A stretch of 60,655 nt of DNA from an uncultured Lachnospiraceae bacterium. Its GTDB lineage: Bacteria; Bacillota; Clostridia; Lachnospirales; Lachnospiraceae. This document shows, one piece after another, positions 10,318 through 18,600 of this stretch (the stretch's first letter is position 1; each line of letters opens with the position of its first letter). A program made the position numbers and the translations under genes. The stretch is taken from positions 1 to 60,655 of the forward strand of contig CALWPY010000013.1 in NCBI GenBank assembly GCA_944383545.1, read 5' to 3'. The notes below the pieces were generated by a model that saw only the letters and a list, made by a program, of their open reading frames with translations, ran no database searches and was not told the origin of the DNA.

Positions 10318-11028
10318 TTATATTATCAGGGAAATACACCAAAGTATCAAAAGGTGTAATGGGTAAAAGACATAAAAGAGGTATTGGATTATTTTATTAT
10401 TCAGACCTCTTTTTTGGTTGTAGATAAAAAAGAGCGGTATGGCAAAAAGACCCCATGCTTCAATGGTGCCGAAAAAGACAAGGAGAATTAAAGCCATGGA
10501 AATATAGCTTATGACAGGTTTGTCATGAAGTATATACATGCAGTATATTATAAGCACGCCGCCTACCGTATAATCCGTGGAAAGAAGATATGAAATAAGG
10601 CAGGAGATAACAAGGGCTGAGATACTTATTGCAACCCTGGGCATAACTGAAAGCTCAATACTTCCTTTTTTGCTGAGGGAAATGTCATTTGTCATAAGCT
10701 GTGATACTGAAATCGCAAAAAGTCCTAAAAACAGCGTAAAAAATACATTTGATGCTTCGAAGTAAAAGATTTTTCCCCTGAGAGCAAGGTCAAACGGAAT
10801 CTCAGAGATTAAGGCAAAAATACCCAGCCTTAAAAGGTATTTGGAAATGTTATGGGTATAAATTGCTCCCTCCACAATTAAAAAGCAGAAAATCGGAAAT
10901 GCGATTCTTCCTATATATCTCATTGCAATATATGTGTCATAGGAAAAGAGCTTCAGGTTAAATACTGCAGCCGTGTGGTCTATGAGCATGGATAAAATCG
11001 CTATAAGCTTTAAAACAAAACCTGTCAT
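10318..11028 (-). CDS. TraX family membrane protein
   Basis: A 236-residue, very hydrophobic protein with about seven or eight membrane helices. The N-terminus (LKLIAILSMLIDHTAAVF) and the segments MRYIGRIAFPIFCFLIVEG and EIPFDLAL are characteristic of the TraX family, named after the F-plasmid pilin N-acetyltransferase. Chromosomal copies are common in Firmicutes outside conjugation loci and their acyl acceptor is not known. AAGGAG precedes the ATG. No conjugation genes are nearby, so a role in conjugation is not supported. Confidence 0.87.
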   Translation of the reverse strand: MTGFVLKLIAILSMLIDHTAAVFNLKLFSYDTYIAMRYIGRIAFPIFCFLIVEGAIYTHNISKYLLRLGIFALISEIPFDLALRGKIFYFEASNVFFTLFLGLFAISVSQLMTNDISLSKKGSIELSVMPRVAISISALVISCLISYLLSTDYTVGGVLIIYCMYILHDKPVISYISMALILLVFFGTIEAWGLFAIPLFFIYNQKRGLNNKIIQYLFYVFYPLHLLILWCISLII

Positions 11029-11147
11029 GGGGACTCCTTACTAAAATGTAAATTGCGTGTATGTAATCAGTATAACATGAAAATCAATCAAAAAATATTC
11101 GTTTTTTGTCCGGTCACGGAAAATTCAAAATATAAGATTAAAATATA

Positions 11148-11176
11148 TTGACGAATATTAATTAATGATGTATTGT
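11148..11176 (+). promoter_or_regulatory. Sigma-A promoter of the metK riboswitch transcript
   Basis: TTGACG (11148-11153), 17-nt spacer, TATTGT (11171-11176). Transcription would begin near 11183, about 20 nt before the riboswitch P1 helix. Confidence 0.7.
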
Positions 11177-11202
11177 CAATATGTAAGTAAAAAGAGATAT
11201 CT

Positions 11203-11305
11203 CTCTTATTCAGAGTGGTGGAGTCATAAGGGACAAAGAAGCCACGGCAACCCCACATTTGGAAGGTGCCGGCCTGAGCGGATATTTTTATTCGAACAAT
11301 AAGAG
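11203..11305 (+). ncRNA. SAM-I (S-box) riboswitch upstream of metK
   Basis: P1 is formed by CTCTTATT (11203-11210) with AATAAGAG (11298-11305). It encloses S-box core elements AGAGTGGTGGAG, AGGGAC, GAAGCC and CGGCAACC. These match the SAM-I consensus, and the downstream gene makes SAM, so binding of SAM should end transcription. The alternative pairing is visible: GGATTTGAA (11305-11313) can pair with TTCAAATCC (11325-11333) as antiterminator, excluding the terminator. Confidence 0.95.
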
Positions 11306-11327
11306 GATTTGAAAAATAGAGATATTC

Positions 11328-11360
11328 AAATCCGGTTTTATAATCGGATTTTTCTTTTTT
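11328..11360 (+). terminator. Riboswitch-controlled intrinsic terminator
   Basis: Stem AAATCCG (11328-11334) with CGGATTT (11345-11351), then a T-rich run. Its 5' arm is shared with the antiterminator, as expected for an S-box off-switch. Confidence 0.9.
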
Positions 11361-11390
11361 ACAAATAATACAAAAATATGGAGGAAAATG

Positions 11391-12581
11391 ATGGAAAAGA
11401 GATTTTTTACATCTGAGTCAGTTACGGAAGGACATCCTGACAAAATATGTGACCAGATATCTGATGCGGTACTTGATGCACTTTTAGAGCAGGACCCGAT
11501 GAGCCGTGTGGCATGCGAGACAGCAATCACCACAGGACTTGTATTGGTAATGGGAGAAATCACAACCAATGCATATGTGGATATTCAGAAAATAGTACGT
11601 GATACAGTAAGAGAAATCGGTTATGACAGGGCAAAATACGGTTTTGACTGCGATACCTGCGGAGTTATCACGGCAATCGATGAGCAGTCAAAGGATATAG
11701 CATTAGGTGTTGACAAGGCCTTTGAGGCAAAAGAAAATACCATGAGTGATACGGAAATTGAAGCTATAGGAGCAGGAGACCAGGGAATGATGTTCGGATT
11801 TGCCGTAAATGAAACCGAAGAACTCATGCCTTATCCTATTTCAATGGCAAATAAGCTTGCGCTTAAACTTACTGAAGTAAGAAAGAACGGAACACTTCCT
11901 TATTTAAGACCTGACGGAAAGACACAGGTTACAGTTGAATATGACGAAAACGGAAAGCCAATGAGAATAGATACGGTAGTCCTTTCTACCCAGCATGGCG
12001 AGGAGGTTACTCAGGAACAGATACATGAGGACATTAAGAAGTATGTATTTGAGACAGTCATTCCTGCTGACATGGTAGATGAAAATACAAAGTACTTTAT
12101 TAATCCTACCGGCAGATTTGTAATCGGCGGACCTCACGGAGACAGCGGACTTACCGGAAGAAAAATAATAGTTGATACCTATGGCGGTTATGCCCGTCAC
12201 GGCGGCGGAGCATTTTCAGGAAAGGACTGCACAAAGGTAGACCGTTCGGCTTCATATGCTGCGCGTTACGTTGCAAAAAATATTGTTGCAGCAGGGCTTG
12301 CCGATAAGTGCGAGATTCAGCTTTCTTATGCAATAGGCGTTGCAAAGCCTACATCAATTATGGTTGATACATTCGGAACAGGTAAGCTTAGCGACGAAAA
12401 GATTGTGGATATTATAAGGGAGAACTTTGATTTAAGACCGGCAGGAATCATAAAAATGCTTGACTTAAGAAGACCGATTTATAAGAAAACTGCGGCATAC
12501 GGCCATTTTGGAAGGACGGACGTGGAACTCCCTTGGGAAAAGACGGACATGGCTAAAAGATTAGCGCAGTATCTTAAATAG
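11391..12581 (+). CDS. metK: S-adenosylmethionine synthetase
   Basis: A 396-residue cytoplasmic enzyme making SAM from methionine and ATP. Visible motifs are GHPDK (residues 14-18), [12 protein letters not shown] and the Gly-rich [17 protein letters not shown], which shape the ATP, phosphate and metal sites. Length is normal. Two ATGs stand in tandem (11388 and 11391); the second has better spacing from GGAGG (11380-11384). Expression is governed by the SAM-I riboswitch directly upstream, which closes a product feedback loop. The next gene follows after 49 bp and may be in the same transcript. Confidence 0.98.
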   Translation: MEKRFFTSESVTEGHPDKICDQISDAVLDALLEQDPMSRVACETAITTGLVLVMGEITTNAYVDIQKIVRDTVREIGYDRAKYGFDCDTCGVITAIDEQSKDIALGVDKAFEAKENTMSDTEIEAIGAGDQGMMFGFAVNETEELMPYPISMANKLALKLTEVRKNGTLPYLRPDGKTQVTVEYDENGKPMRIDTVVLSTQHGEEVTQEQIHEDIKKYVFETVIPADMVDENTKYFINPTGRFVIGGPHGDSGLTGRKIIVDTYGGYARHGGGAFSGKDCTKVDRSASYAARYVAKNIVAAGLADKCEIQLSYAIGVAKPTSIMVDTFGTGKLSDEKIVDIIRENFDLRPAGIIKMLDLRRPIYKKTAAYGHFGRTDVELPWEKTDMAKRLAQYLK

Positions 12582-12630
12582 GCAGTGTAATTAAATGTTT
12601 CGTGTGTGAAATCAGGAGGAAATAATTTTT

Positions 12631-13563
12631 ATGAAAAATATGCTTAATTTTAAAAACTTTTCTGCAGAAGAACTGGAGAAAATATTAGAACTTGCCGTAG
12701 ATATGAAAAAAAGTCCGGAAAAGTACAGCGAGGCTCTTAAGGGAAAGAAGCTTTATACGCTTTTTGAAAAGACATCTACCAGAACATTTCTTTCATTTAC
12801 AACAGGTATAACGGAGCTGGGAGGAACTTATTATAATCAGCTCTGGAAGGATTCCAATTTTGTCTTGGGAGAGCCTGTATCTGAAATAAAATATGTATGC
12901 AGAAATGTGGATATAATTATGGCGCGTCTTATAAAGAATGAGACTGTAGAGCTCTTTGGAAAAAATGTAACCGTACCTTTTATTAACGGATGCGATAATT
13001 CATATCACCCTTGCCAGATACTTGCAGATGCGCTTACGATAATAGAGCATTTCGGAAGCCTTGACGTAAAGCTTCTTTATATCGGCGCGAAGAACAATGT
13101 ATTTAATTCGCTCGTTGAATTTTTCTCCAAGATGAAAAAGGGCACACTTTACGGACTTACACCGCTTACAAATGATACAGCCTGCGGTGATGATTTTTAT
13201 GAAGAGGCAAAGGCTACAGGCTACTATGTGGAACTTGACCCTTCAATGTCTATGGAAGAGGCAAAAGAATATGTAAAGGATATGGACATTCTTTATACCG
13301 ATACGTGGGTAGACATGGAGTTCTTCAATAATCCTGATTATAAGGAAAAGAAAGAAGAGACTATGGCAAAGATGATGCCTTACCAGATAAATGATGATTT
13401 CCTCGAAGGAAGCAATGCAGTTGTAATGCATGACATGCCTATGCATGTGGGATTTGAAATATCCCAGAGCGTAGTGGATAAAAACCTGGATTTGATTTTA
13501 GACCAGGCAGAAAACAGAAGACATGCTGAAAAGGCAGTAATGGTTACACTTTTAGCAGAATAA
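12631..13563 (+). CDS. Aspartate/ornithine carbamoyltransferase family protein, substrate unclear
   Basis: A 310-residue member of the carbamoyltransferase superfamily. The carbamoyl-phosphate motifs STRT (49-52) and HPCQ (126-129) are intact, so it should use carbamoyl phosphate. The amino-acceptor motif differs: HDMP (267-270) stands where ornithine transcarbamylases have HCLP and aspartate transcarbamylases HPLP, and the loop DTWVDMEFF differs from the ornithine-type SMG loop. AGGAGG lies 11 nt before the ATG. It follows metK rather than arginine or pyrimidine genes, so context does not give the acceptor. Automatic annotation as ornithine carbamoyltransferase would be plausible but is not secured by the motif. 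Confidence 0.85.
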   Translation: MKNMLNFKNFSAEELEKILELAVDMKKSPEKYSEALKGKKLYTLFEKTSTRTFLSFTTGITELGGTYYNQLWKDSNFVLGEPVSEIKYVCRNVDIIMARLIKNETVELFGKNVTVPFINGCDNSYHPCQILADALTIIEHFGSLDVKLLYIGAKNNVFNSLVEFFSKMKKGTLYGLTPLTNDTACGDDFYEEAKATGYYVELDPSMSMEEAKEYVKDMDILYTDTWVDMEFFNNPDYKEKKEETMAKMMPYQINDDFLEGSNAVVMHDMPMHVGFEISQSVVDKNLDLILDQAENRRHAEKAVMVTLLAE

Positions 13564-13617
13564 TAATAAAATTATCCGAATAAAATATATTTATAAAAAA
13601 TAATTCGGGTTAAAACC

Positions 13618-14310
13618 ATGTTAAAAAAATTCTTATCGGGAAATAAAGCTTTTATAGCTTTATGCATAATAATGCTGATTCTAAATTCCTTTATTTATTA
13701 CACATATGCTGATTCGGAAAACAATCTGGACGGAACTGTTATAGTAATAGATGCCGGACATGGCGGTTGGGACCCGGGAAAAGTAGGTGTAAACGGAGTT
13801 CTGGAAAAAGACATAAATCTTCAGATTGCAGAAAAGCTTAAGGAAAAGCTTGAAGAAGCCGGATGCACTGTCATTATGACAAGAACTGAAGATACGGCTT
13901 TGGGCGGAAGTGCTGACGGCACTACGAAGTCTGCCGACATGAAAGAAAGAATAAGGATTATGGAGGAGACAAAGCCGGATTATGTAATAAGCATACATCA
14001 GAACAGCTTTTCCGATACAAACGTAAAAGGAGCGCAGGTGTTTTATCACAGCTCGTCAAATGTAAGCCGTTCCCTGGCTGAAACTTTACAGGAAAGTATT
14101 GTAAAATATGCAGATGAAACTAATCACAGAAAAGCAAAAACAGGGGATGATTATTACATATTAAGAAAATCCTCCTGCCCTGCCGTGATAATCGAGTGTG
14201 GATTCTTAAGCTGTCCCGAGGAAGCAGAAAAGCTTTCCACAGACGATTATCAAAACAGGCTTGCGGAGGCAATATTAAACGGAATTATAGAAGAAGTAAA
14301 TAAAAATTAG
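13618..14310 (+). CDS. cwlD: N-acetylmuramoyl-L-alanine amidase, CwlD-like
   Basis: A 230-residue secreted or membrane-tethered zinc amidase (Amidase_3). An uncleaved-signal-like helix spans residues 10-31. The catalytic domain shows zinc ligands in DAGHGGWDPG, in LEKDINLQ (Glu) and in SIHQNSF, and the catalytic Glu in VIIECGFLSC. Size and sequence are those of CwlD, which together with PdaA makes muramic delta-lactam in spore cortex, so this may be a spore gene; vegetative Amidase_3 enzymes are similar. No good ribosome binding site is visible before the ATG, and a weak hairpin (CCGAAT 13577-13582 with ATTCGG 13602-13607) precedes it. Confidence 0.87.
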   Translation: MLKKFLSGNKAFIALCIIMLILNSFIYYTYADSENNLDGTVIVIDAGHGGWDPGKVGVNGVLEKDINLQIAEKLKEKLEEAGCTVIMTRTEDTALGGSADGTTKSADMKERIRIMEETKPDYVISIHQNSFSDTNVKGAQVFYHSSSNVSRSLAETLQESIVKYADETNHRKAKTGDDYYILRKSSCPAVIIECGFLSCPEEAEKLSTDDYQNRLAEAILNGIIEEVNKN

Positions 14311-14739
14311 TTATGAAAACATGTTTATTCTGCGGATATGCCTTTCGTCATTAGAAAAATCCGTAGAAATAAACTCATCAACAATCATTAATGCAAGCCC
14401 GGAGCCGATGACACGGGCGCCCATGCACAGTACATTTGCATCATTATGCTCCCTTGTTGCACGTGCCGAAAAGCAGTCGTGGCATAAAGCGGCACGTATT
14501 CCTTCAATCTTATTTGCCGCCATTGACATTCCGATTCCCGTACCGCAGATAAGTATTCCGAGGTCAGCCTCCTTTGAGACAACCTTATCTGCAACCGCCT
14601 TTGCATACGCAGGATAATCGCAGGAATCAGAGCTGTTACATCCACAGTCTGTAACTGTAATATTTTTATTCTCAAGGTGTTTGATTATCTGAGACTTTAA
14701 CTCATATCCACCGTGGTCTGCACCGATAGAAATTATCAT
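14311..14739 (-). CDS. rpiB: Ribose-5-phosphate isomerase B
   Basis: A 142-residue RpiB/LacAB isomerase interconverting ribose 5-phosphate and ribulose 5-phosphate in the pentose phosphate pathway. GADHGGYELK at the N-terminus, the catalytic Cys in LICGTGIGMS, and HNDANVLCMGARV with the phosphate-binding His/Arg are all present. GGAGG stands before the ATG. It is convergent with the amidase, with the two coding regions abutting at 14310/14311 and no terminator between them. Galactose-6-phosphate isomerase subunits share the fold, but there is no lac operon here. Confidence 0.95.
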   Translation of the reverse strand: MIISIGADHGGYELKSQIIKHLENKNITVTDCGCNSSDSCDYPAYAKAVADKVVSKEADLGILICGTGIGMSMAANKIEGIRAALCHDCFSARATREHNDANVLCMGARVIGSGLALMIVDEFISTDFSNDERHIRRINMFS

Positions 14740-14819
14740 GATTTCTCCTCCAATAATTTATTATACTCTAAATAAATTTGTCTTTTAAACCTCTTAGATT
14801 ATATCCCAAGCAGAAATAG

Positions 14820-14841
14820 AAGTAAAGAATAAACTTTACTT
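14820..14841. promoter_or_regulatory. Inverted repeat upstream of the Rhs promoter
   Basis: AAGTAAAG (14820-14827) and CTTTACTT (14834-14841) with a 6-nt spacer, 22 nt before the -35 box. It has the size and position of an activator or repressor site; which protein would bind is unknown. Confidence 0.35.
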
Positions 14842-14863
14842 AAGTCTTTTGACTGTCTTATTC

Positions 14864-14892
14864 TTGACACAATACCAAATGTTTATTATTAT
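14864..14892 (+). promoter_or_regulatory. Sigma-A promoter of the Rhs island
   Basis: Consensus TTGACA (14864-14869), 17-nt spacer, TATTAT (14887-14892). It lies 45 nt upstream of the small YD-repeat gene and probably drives both it and the giant Rhs gene. Confidence 0.75.
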
Positions 14893-14937
14893 CATATATA
14901 GTCGAATTTTGTTGAATTAAAATTAAGGAGGGGTATT

Positions 14938-15561
14938 TTGAAAAAATCATTGAAAATTAACAGGGTATTGCTTTTGGGGTTAATGCTTGCCGCTGCAATA
15001 TTTATAATTTCTTTTAAAATTAATATTTATGCGGAGGAGTATGAGTATGACGAACTGGGAAGGGTTACTAAAGTAACCTATGAGGACGGGAGTTCTATAG
15101 AATATGAATATGATAAAAACGGAAACATTTTAAAAACAACAATTATAGAGACCTCCTCTGAAGCTCAGACAACGAGTACGGAGTCAGAGCCATACTCAGG
15201 CACGGAAGAACATGGCGGAAATGCCGGAGACGGAGAAGGAGTGTCAGGAGAAGCAGGAAACGGCGGAAACGGAGAAGACAGTACAGGAGAAGCAGGAAGC
15301 GGCGGAAGCGGAGAAGACAGTACAGGAGAAGCAGGAAACGCCGGAGACGGAGAAAGTTTTGCGGGAGAAACAGGAAACGGCGGAAACGGAGAAGACAGTA
15401 CAGGAGAAGCAGGAAGCGGCGGAAGCGGAGAAACCGAGGCAGAAGTGACCGGAACAAACATAATTTTTATAGTCTTAGTATTCGTAATAATACTTTTAAT
15501 TTTATTTATTATATTTTATTTAATAAGAGAAAAACGAAAATCAGATAATGAAGGTAAATAA
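14938..15561 (+). CDS. Small YD-repeat membrane protein with Gly/Glu-rich tandem repeats
   Basis: A 207-residue protein with a hydrophobic signal sequence (cleavage likely after residue 32), a single YD-repeat pair (YEYDELGRVTKVTYEDG, then IEYEYDKNGNIL; residues 35-67), a Gly/Asn/Glu-rich repeat region (about 90-165), one transmembrane helix (about 173-193) and a short basic cytoplasmic tail. The layout predicts an extracellular domain held on the cell by a C-terminal anchor. TTG is the start: AAGGAGG is ideally placed and no ATG is near. The gene directly precedes the giant Rhs gene with 42 bp between. It may anchor, fold or present the Rhs protein; this is inference, as I recognise no characterised homologue. 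Confidence 0.75.
   Translation: MKKSLKINRVLLLGLMLAAAIFIISFKINIYAEEYEYDELGRVTKVTYEDGSSIEYEYDKNGNILKTTIIETSSEAQTTSTESEPYSGTEEHGGNAGDGEGVSGEAGNGGNGEDSTGEAGSGGSGEDSTGEAGNAGDGESFAGETGNGGNGEDSTGEAGSGGSGETEAEVTGTNIIFIVLVFVIILLILFIIFYLIREKRKSDNEGK
15214..15432 (+). repeat. 39-bp tandem repeats inside the small YD-repeat gene
   Basis: About 5.6 in-frame units start at 15214, 15253, 15292, 15331, 15370 and 15409 (partial). Each encodes 13 residues of the form (G/A)G(N/S)xG(N/D/S)GE(D/G)... ending in GE. Several units are nearly identical, so copy number may vary by slippage without breaking the frame. Confidence 0.9.
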
Positions 15562-15603
15562 GTTTTAGGGAAAATTAAATTCAAAAGATGAAGGAGAAAA
15601 GTA

Positions 15604-18600
15604 TTGAAAACTAACGGGATAAAAAAGAAAATATTAAATTTATTTAAGAGGACGACTGCAGTGGTTTTGACGGCTGCAATGCTTCTCCAGACAATAAACA
15701 TAAATAATAATGCTGTATATGCAGAGGAAATAAGTACAAATCAAACGACTACGGAGCAGGACAATACTCAGACTGAAGGTAGTACTGACACAGAACAAAA
15801 CACAACGGAAAGCAGTACAGATAATGAATCGGGTACGGCAACTCAGGAAGAAAATATATATGAGGACCTTGTAATAAGCTCAAATTATACCCTTAATTCA
15901 AATCTTACGGTAAACAGTCTTACATTAAATGGTGGAAAACTTGATTTAAACGGATATACGCTTACCGTAAATAATGATATTTTACTTACGGCAGGTGAGC
16001 TTTATCCTAATTTAGGAGAGCTCAGGTGCTTCGGCAGCTTTACTGCAGAGGGAAGCTCAAAAATAACAATGACAAATGCAAATGACCGTATATATGTTGA
16101 AAAGGATATAAGCTGGCTTAATTTATACGGAAGCTTTACCACAGGTACTATAGAAGTAAAAGGGGATTTCAGAGCGGGAGACTTCTTTAAGGCATCAAAT
16201 GCCAACAAAGTAATATTTTCGGGAAATGAAAAACAGACGATTACCTTGTATGAAGGCGCATATTTTAATACCGTAGAGCTTAGAAATTACAGCGAAGAAG
16301 GAATATATCTCAGCTATACATTTATATATAATGAGTTAATTCAGAATGATTGTAATATATCTGTGGCAGGTACAGAAGGACAGACAGGCTATACACTTGA
16401 GGAAGATACGGAGTTTGAAGGGCTTTACTATCTTGTGAGCGGAACTCTGGACTTAAACGGAAAAACCCTGACAATAAACGGAGACTTAGTTCAGGCAGGA
16501 GGAGAAATTGAAATAAACGGCGGAAGTCTCATCGTAAACGGAGACTACAGAATACAGTCAAGATATAAAGTAGAAGAAGATAATTCCGAAAGCGTTGCGG
16601 ATGAAATTTATGAATACGGAAAAAGTAACGGCGCCCTTTTGATGAATAGTGCTGAGGACAGACTGTATATAGCAGGTGATTTTATAAGCATGAGCACTGC
16701 TGATGAAAGAGATTGCCTTAATGCAGGTACAATGGAGGTAAAGGGTGATTTTACGGTAAAAAATACATATTCATCTTACTCCTTTATGCCCGGTGAAAAT
16801 TTCACTCTGATACTTTCAGGTGAAGAGCCGCAGAGCGTAGATATGGACTTATACAGTGACAGATACGGAGTCTGCTATAATGCGAGCCGCAATTATATTT
16901 CCAATCTAACTCTTAACAATACGAGTGAGGAGGGTGTTTCCTTTAAAAACCCTAATGTAATATCGGGACTGATAACACAAAATGATACCTGCGTGGACGG
17001 GTTTATTTCTGTTGTAAATACCACGGCATTTAATGAAAACAGATACAGGGGACATCTTTATATAAAAGAGACACGCACGATTGAGAATCTGTACATAAAC
17101 GGTGATATGTATGTTGACAAAACATTAACCGTAACAGGGGAGATTGTTGCGGAAGGAAATGTATTTTTGACTGCCCCGATTAATGACAGCGGAAAAATTA
17201 CAGTTACGGGAGACGTTACGGGAAGCTCTGTAATATTACAGCACGGAAGCATATATATAAATGGAAATTCCGAAAATACCGCATACGTAATGAACTATGA
17301 AGATGATTATGTATTTATATCGGGAAATATGAGCACAACAGGAAACAGTGGAAATTATAAAGCTGGTGTGCTTGAAGTACAGGGAGATTTAAGCCATAAA
17401 AACGGCCTTACCGCAAATGCCGCACACAGGCTTATCCTGAGCGGAGACAGTCTGCAGACGGTTTATTACTCAGATAAGCTTTCATTGGGGATATTTGAGC
17501 TTAAAAATTACAGTGAAGAGGGCGTATATGCAGACACTTCCATAAATAAACAGCAGCTTATAAGAAACGGTTGCAGACTCAGATACAAAGATATGGAAGG
17601 GGAATTCGGATATACGCTTACTGAAGATACGGTATATGAAGGCGATTTGATTCTCCTTGATGATGAGCTTAATCTGAACGGATATACACTTACCGTAAAA
17701 GGAAGTCTGATTCAGATATCGGGAAACGTAAACATAAACAAGGGAGCCCTGATAGTAGAAGGAGACTACAGAATACAAAGCAGGGAAAAAAGTGAAGACG
17801 GCTATACATACGGAAAAAGCTCAGGAGCCCTTATTATGACAAATGCTGAGGACAGTGTGCTGGTAGGAGGAGATTTTTTCTTTGAATCTGTCAGAAACTT
17901 AAGCGGACTTCTTACGGCAGGTGAACTTACAGTAAATGGAGATTTCCATGCCGATAATTCTTCATCCGACTGTAATTTTATTACCGAAAACGGGCATAAG
18001 CTGATATTTGCAGGTAAAGAAAAGCAGATACTTGTTTTAAATGAGGACTGTACAAAGGGAACAAGTATTGCCAATGCAGAATTTAAAAATACTTCTTCTG
18101 AGGGAATAGAAATTCAGGGTTATATGGCTGTGACAAATGAGCTTTATCCGGGTGAAAGCAAGGTTTCGGGCTGGCTCAGGATGACGCAGAATACATATAT
18201 AGCCGGCGGATATTTCGGCGGAAGTATCTATACCGCTTCAAATCTTAAAATAGAAAATGAGCTTCATATTGGAGGAGATTTACAAAATCAGGGATATTTA
18301 TATGTAAACGCTCCTCTTATCGTGGACGGAAATTTTTATTCTGTCTACAAAACTGAACTTTCGGCTTCTTTAAGTATAGGAGGAGATTTCACTGGTAACG
18401 GTTATATTAATGTAAATAATCAGACCGTGGACATAAAAGGAAACGTAAATATAGAAAACAGCGCTGTATTTGTCATGAATAATGAGGACGGATATGTTTG
18501 TGTGCACGGAAATTACAGCCAAATTGGCAACATAAACAATACGTCGTCAGCCGGAACATTAGAGGTTAAAGGGGATTTTACCGCAGGAAGCGGAATAAAA

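Noticed and set aside
15214-15432. Regular direct repeats that might suggest a CRISPR array
   Set aside because: Units are contiguous without spacers and are in frame within a coding region; no cas genes in the window.
15143-15461. Long minus-strand and alternate-frame open frames over the small YD gene
   Set aside because: They are mirror images of the 39-bp GC-rich repeats; low-complexity Leu/Arg/Pro output, no start signals.
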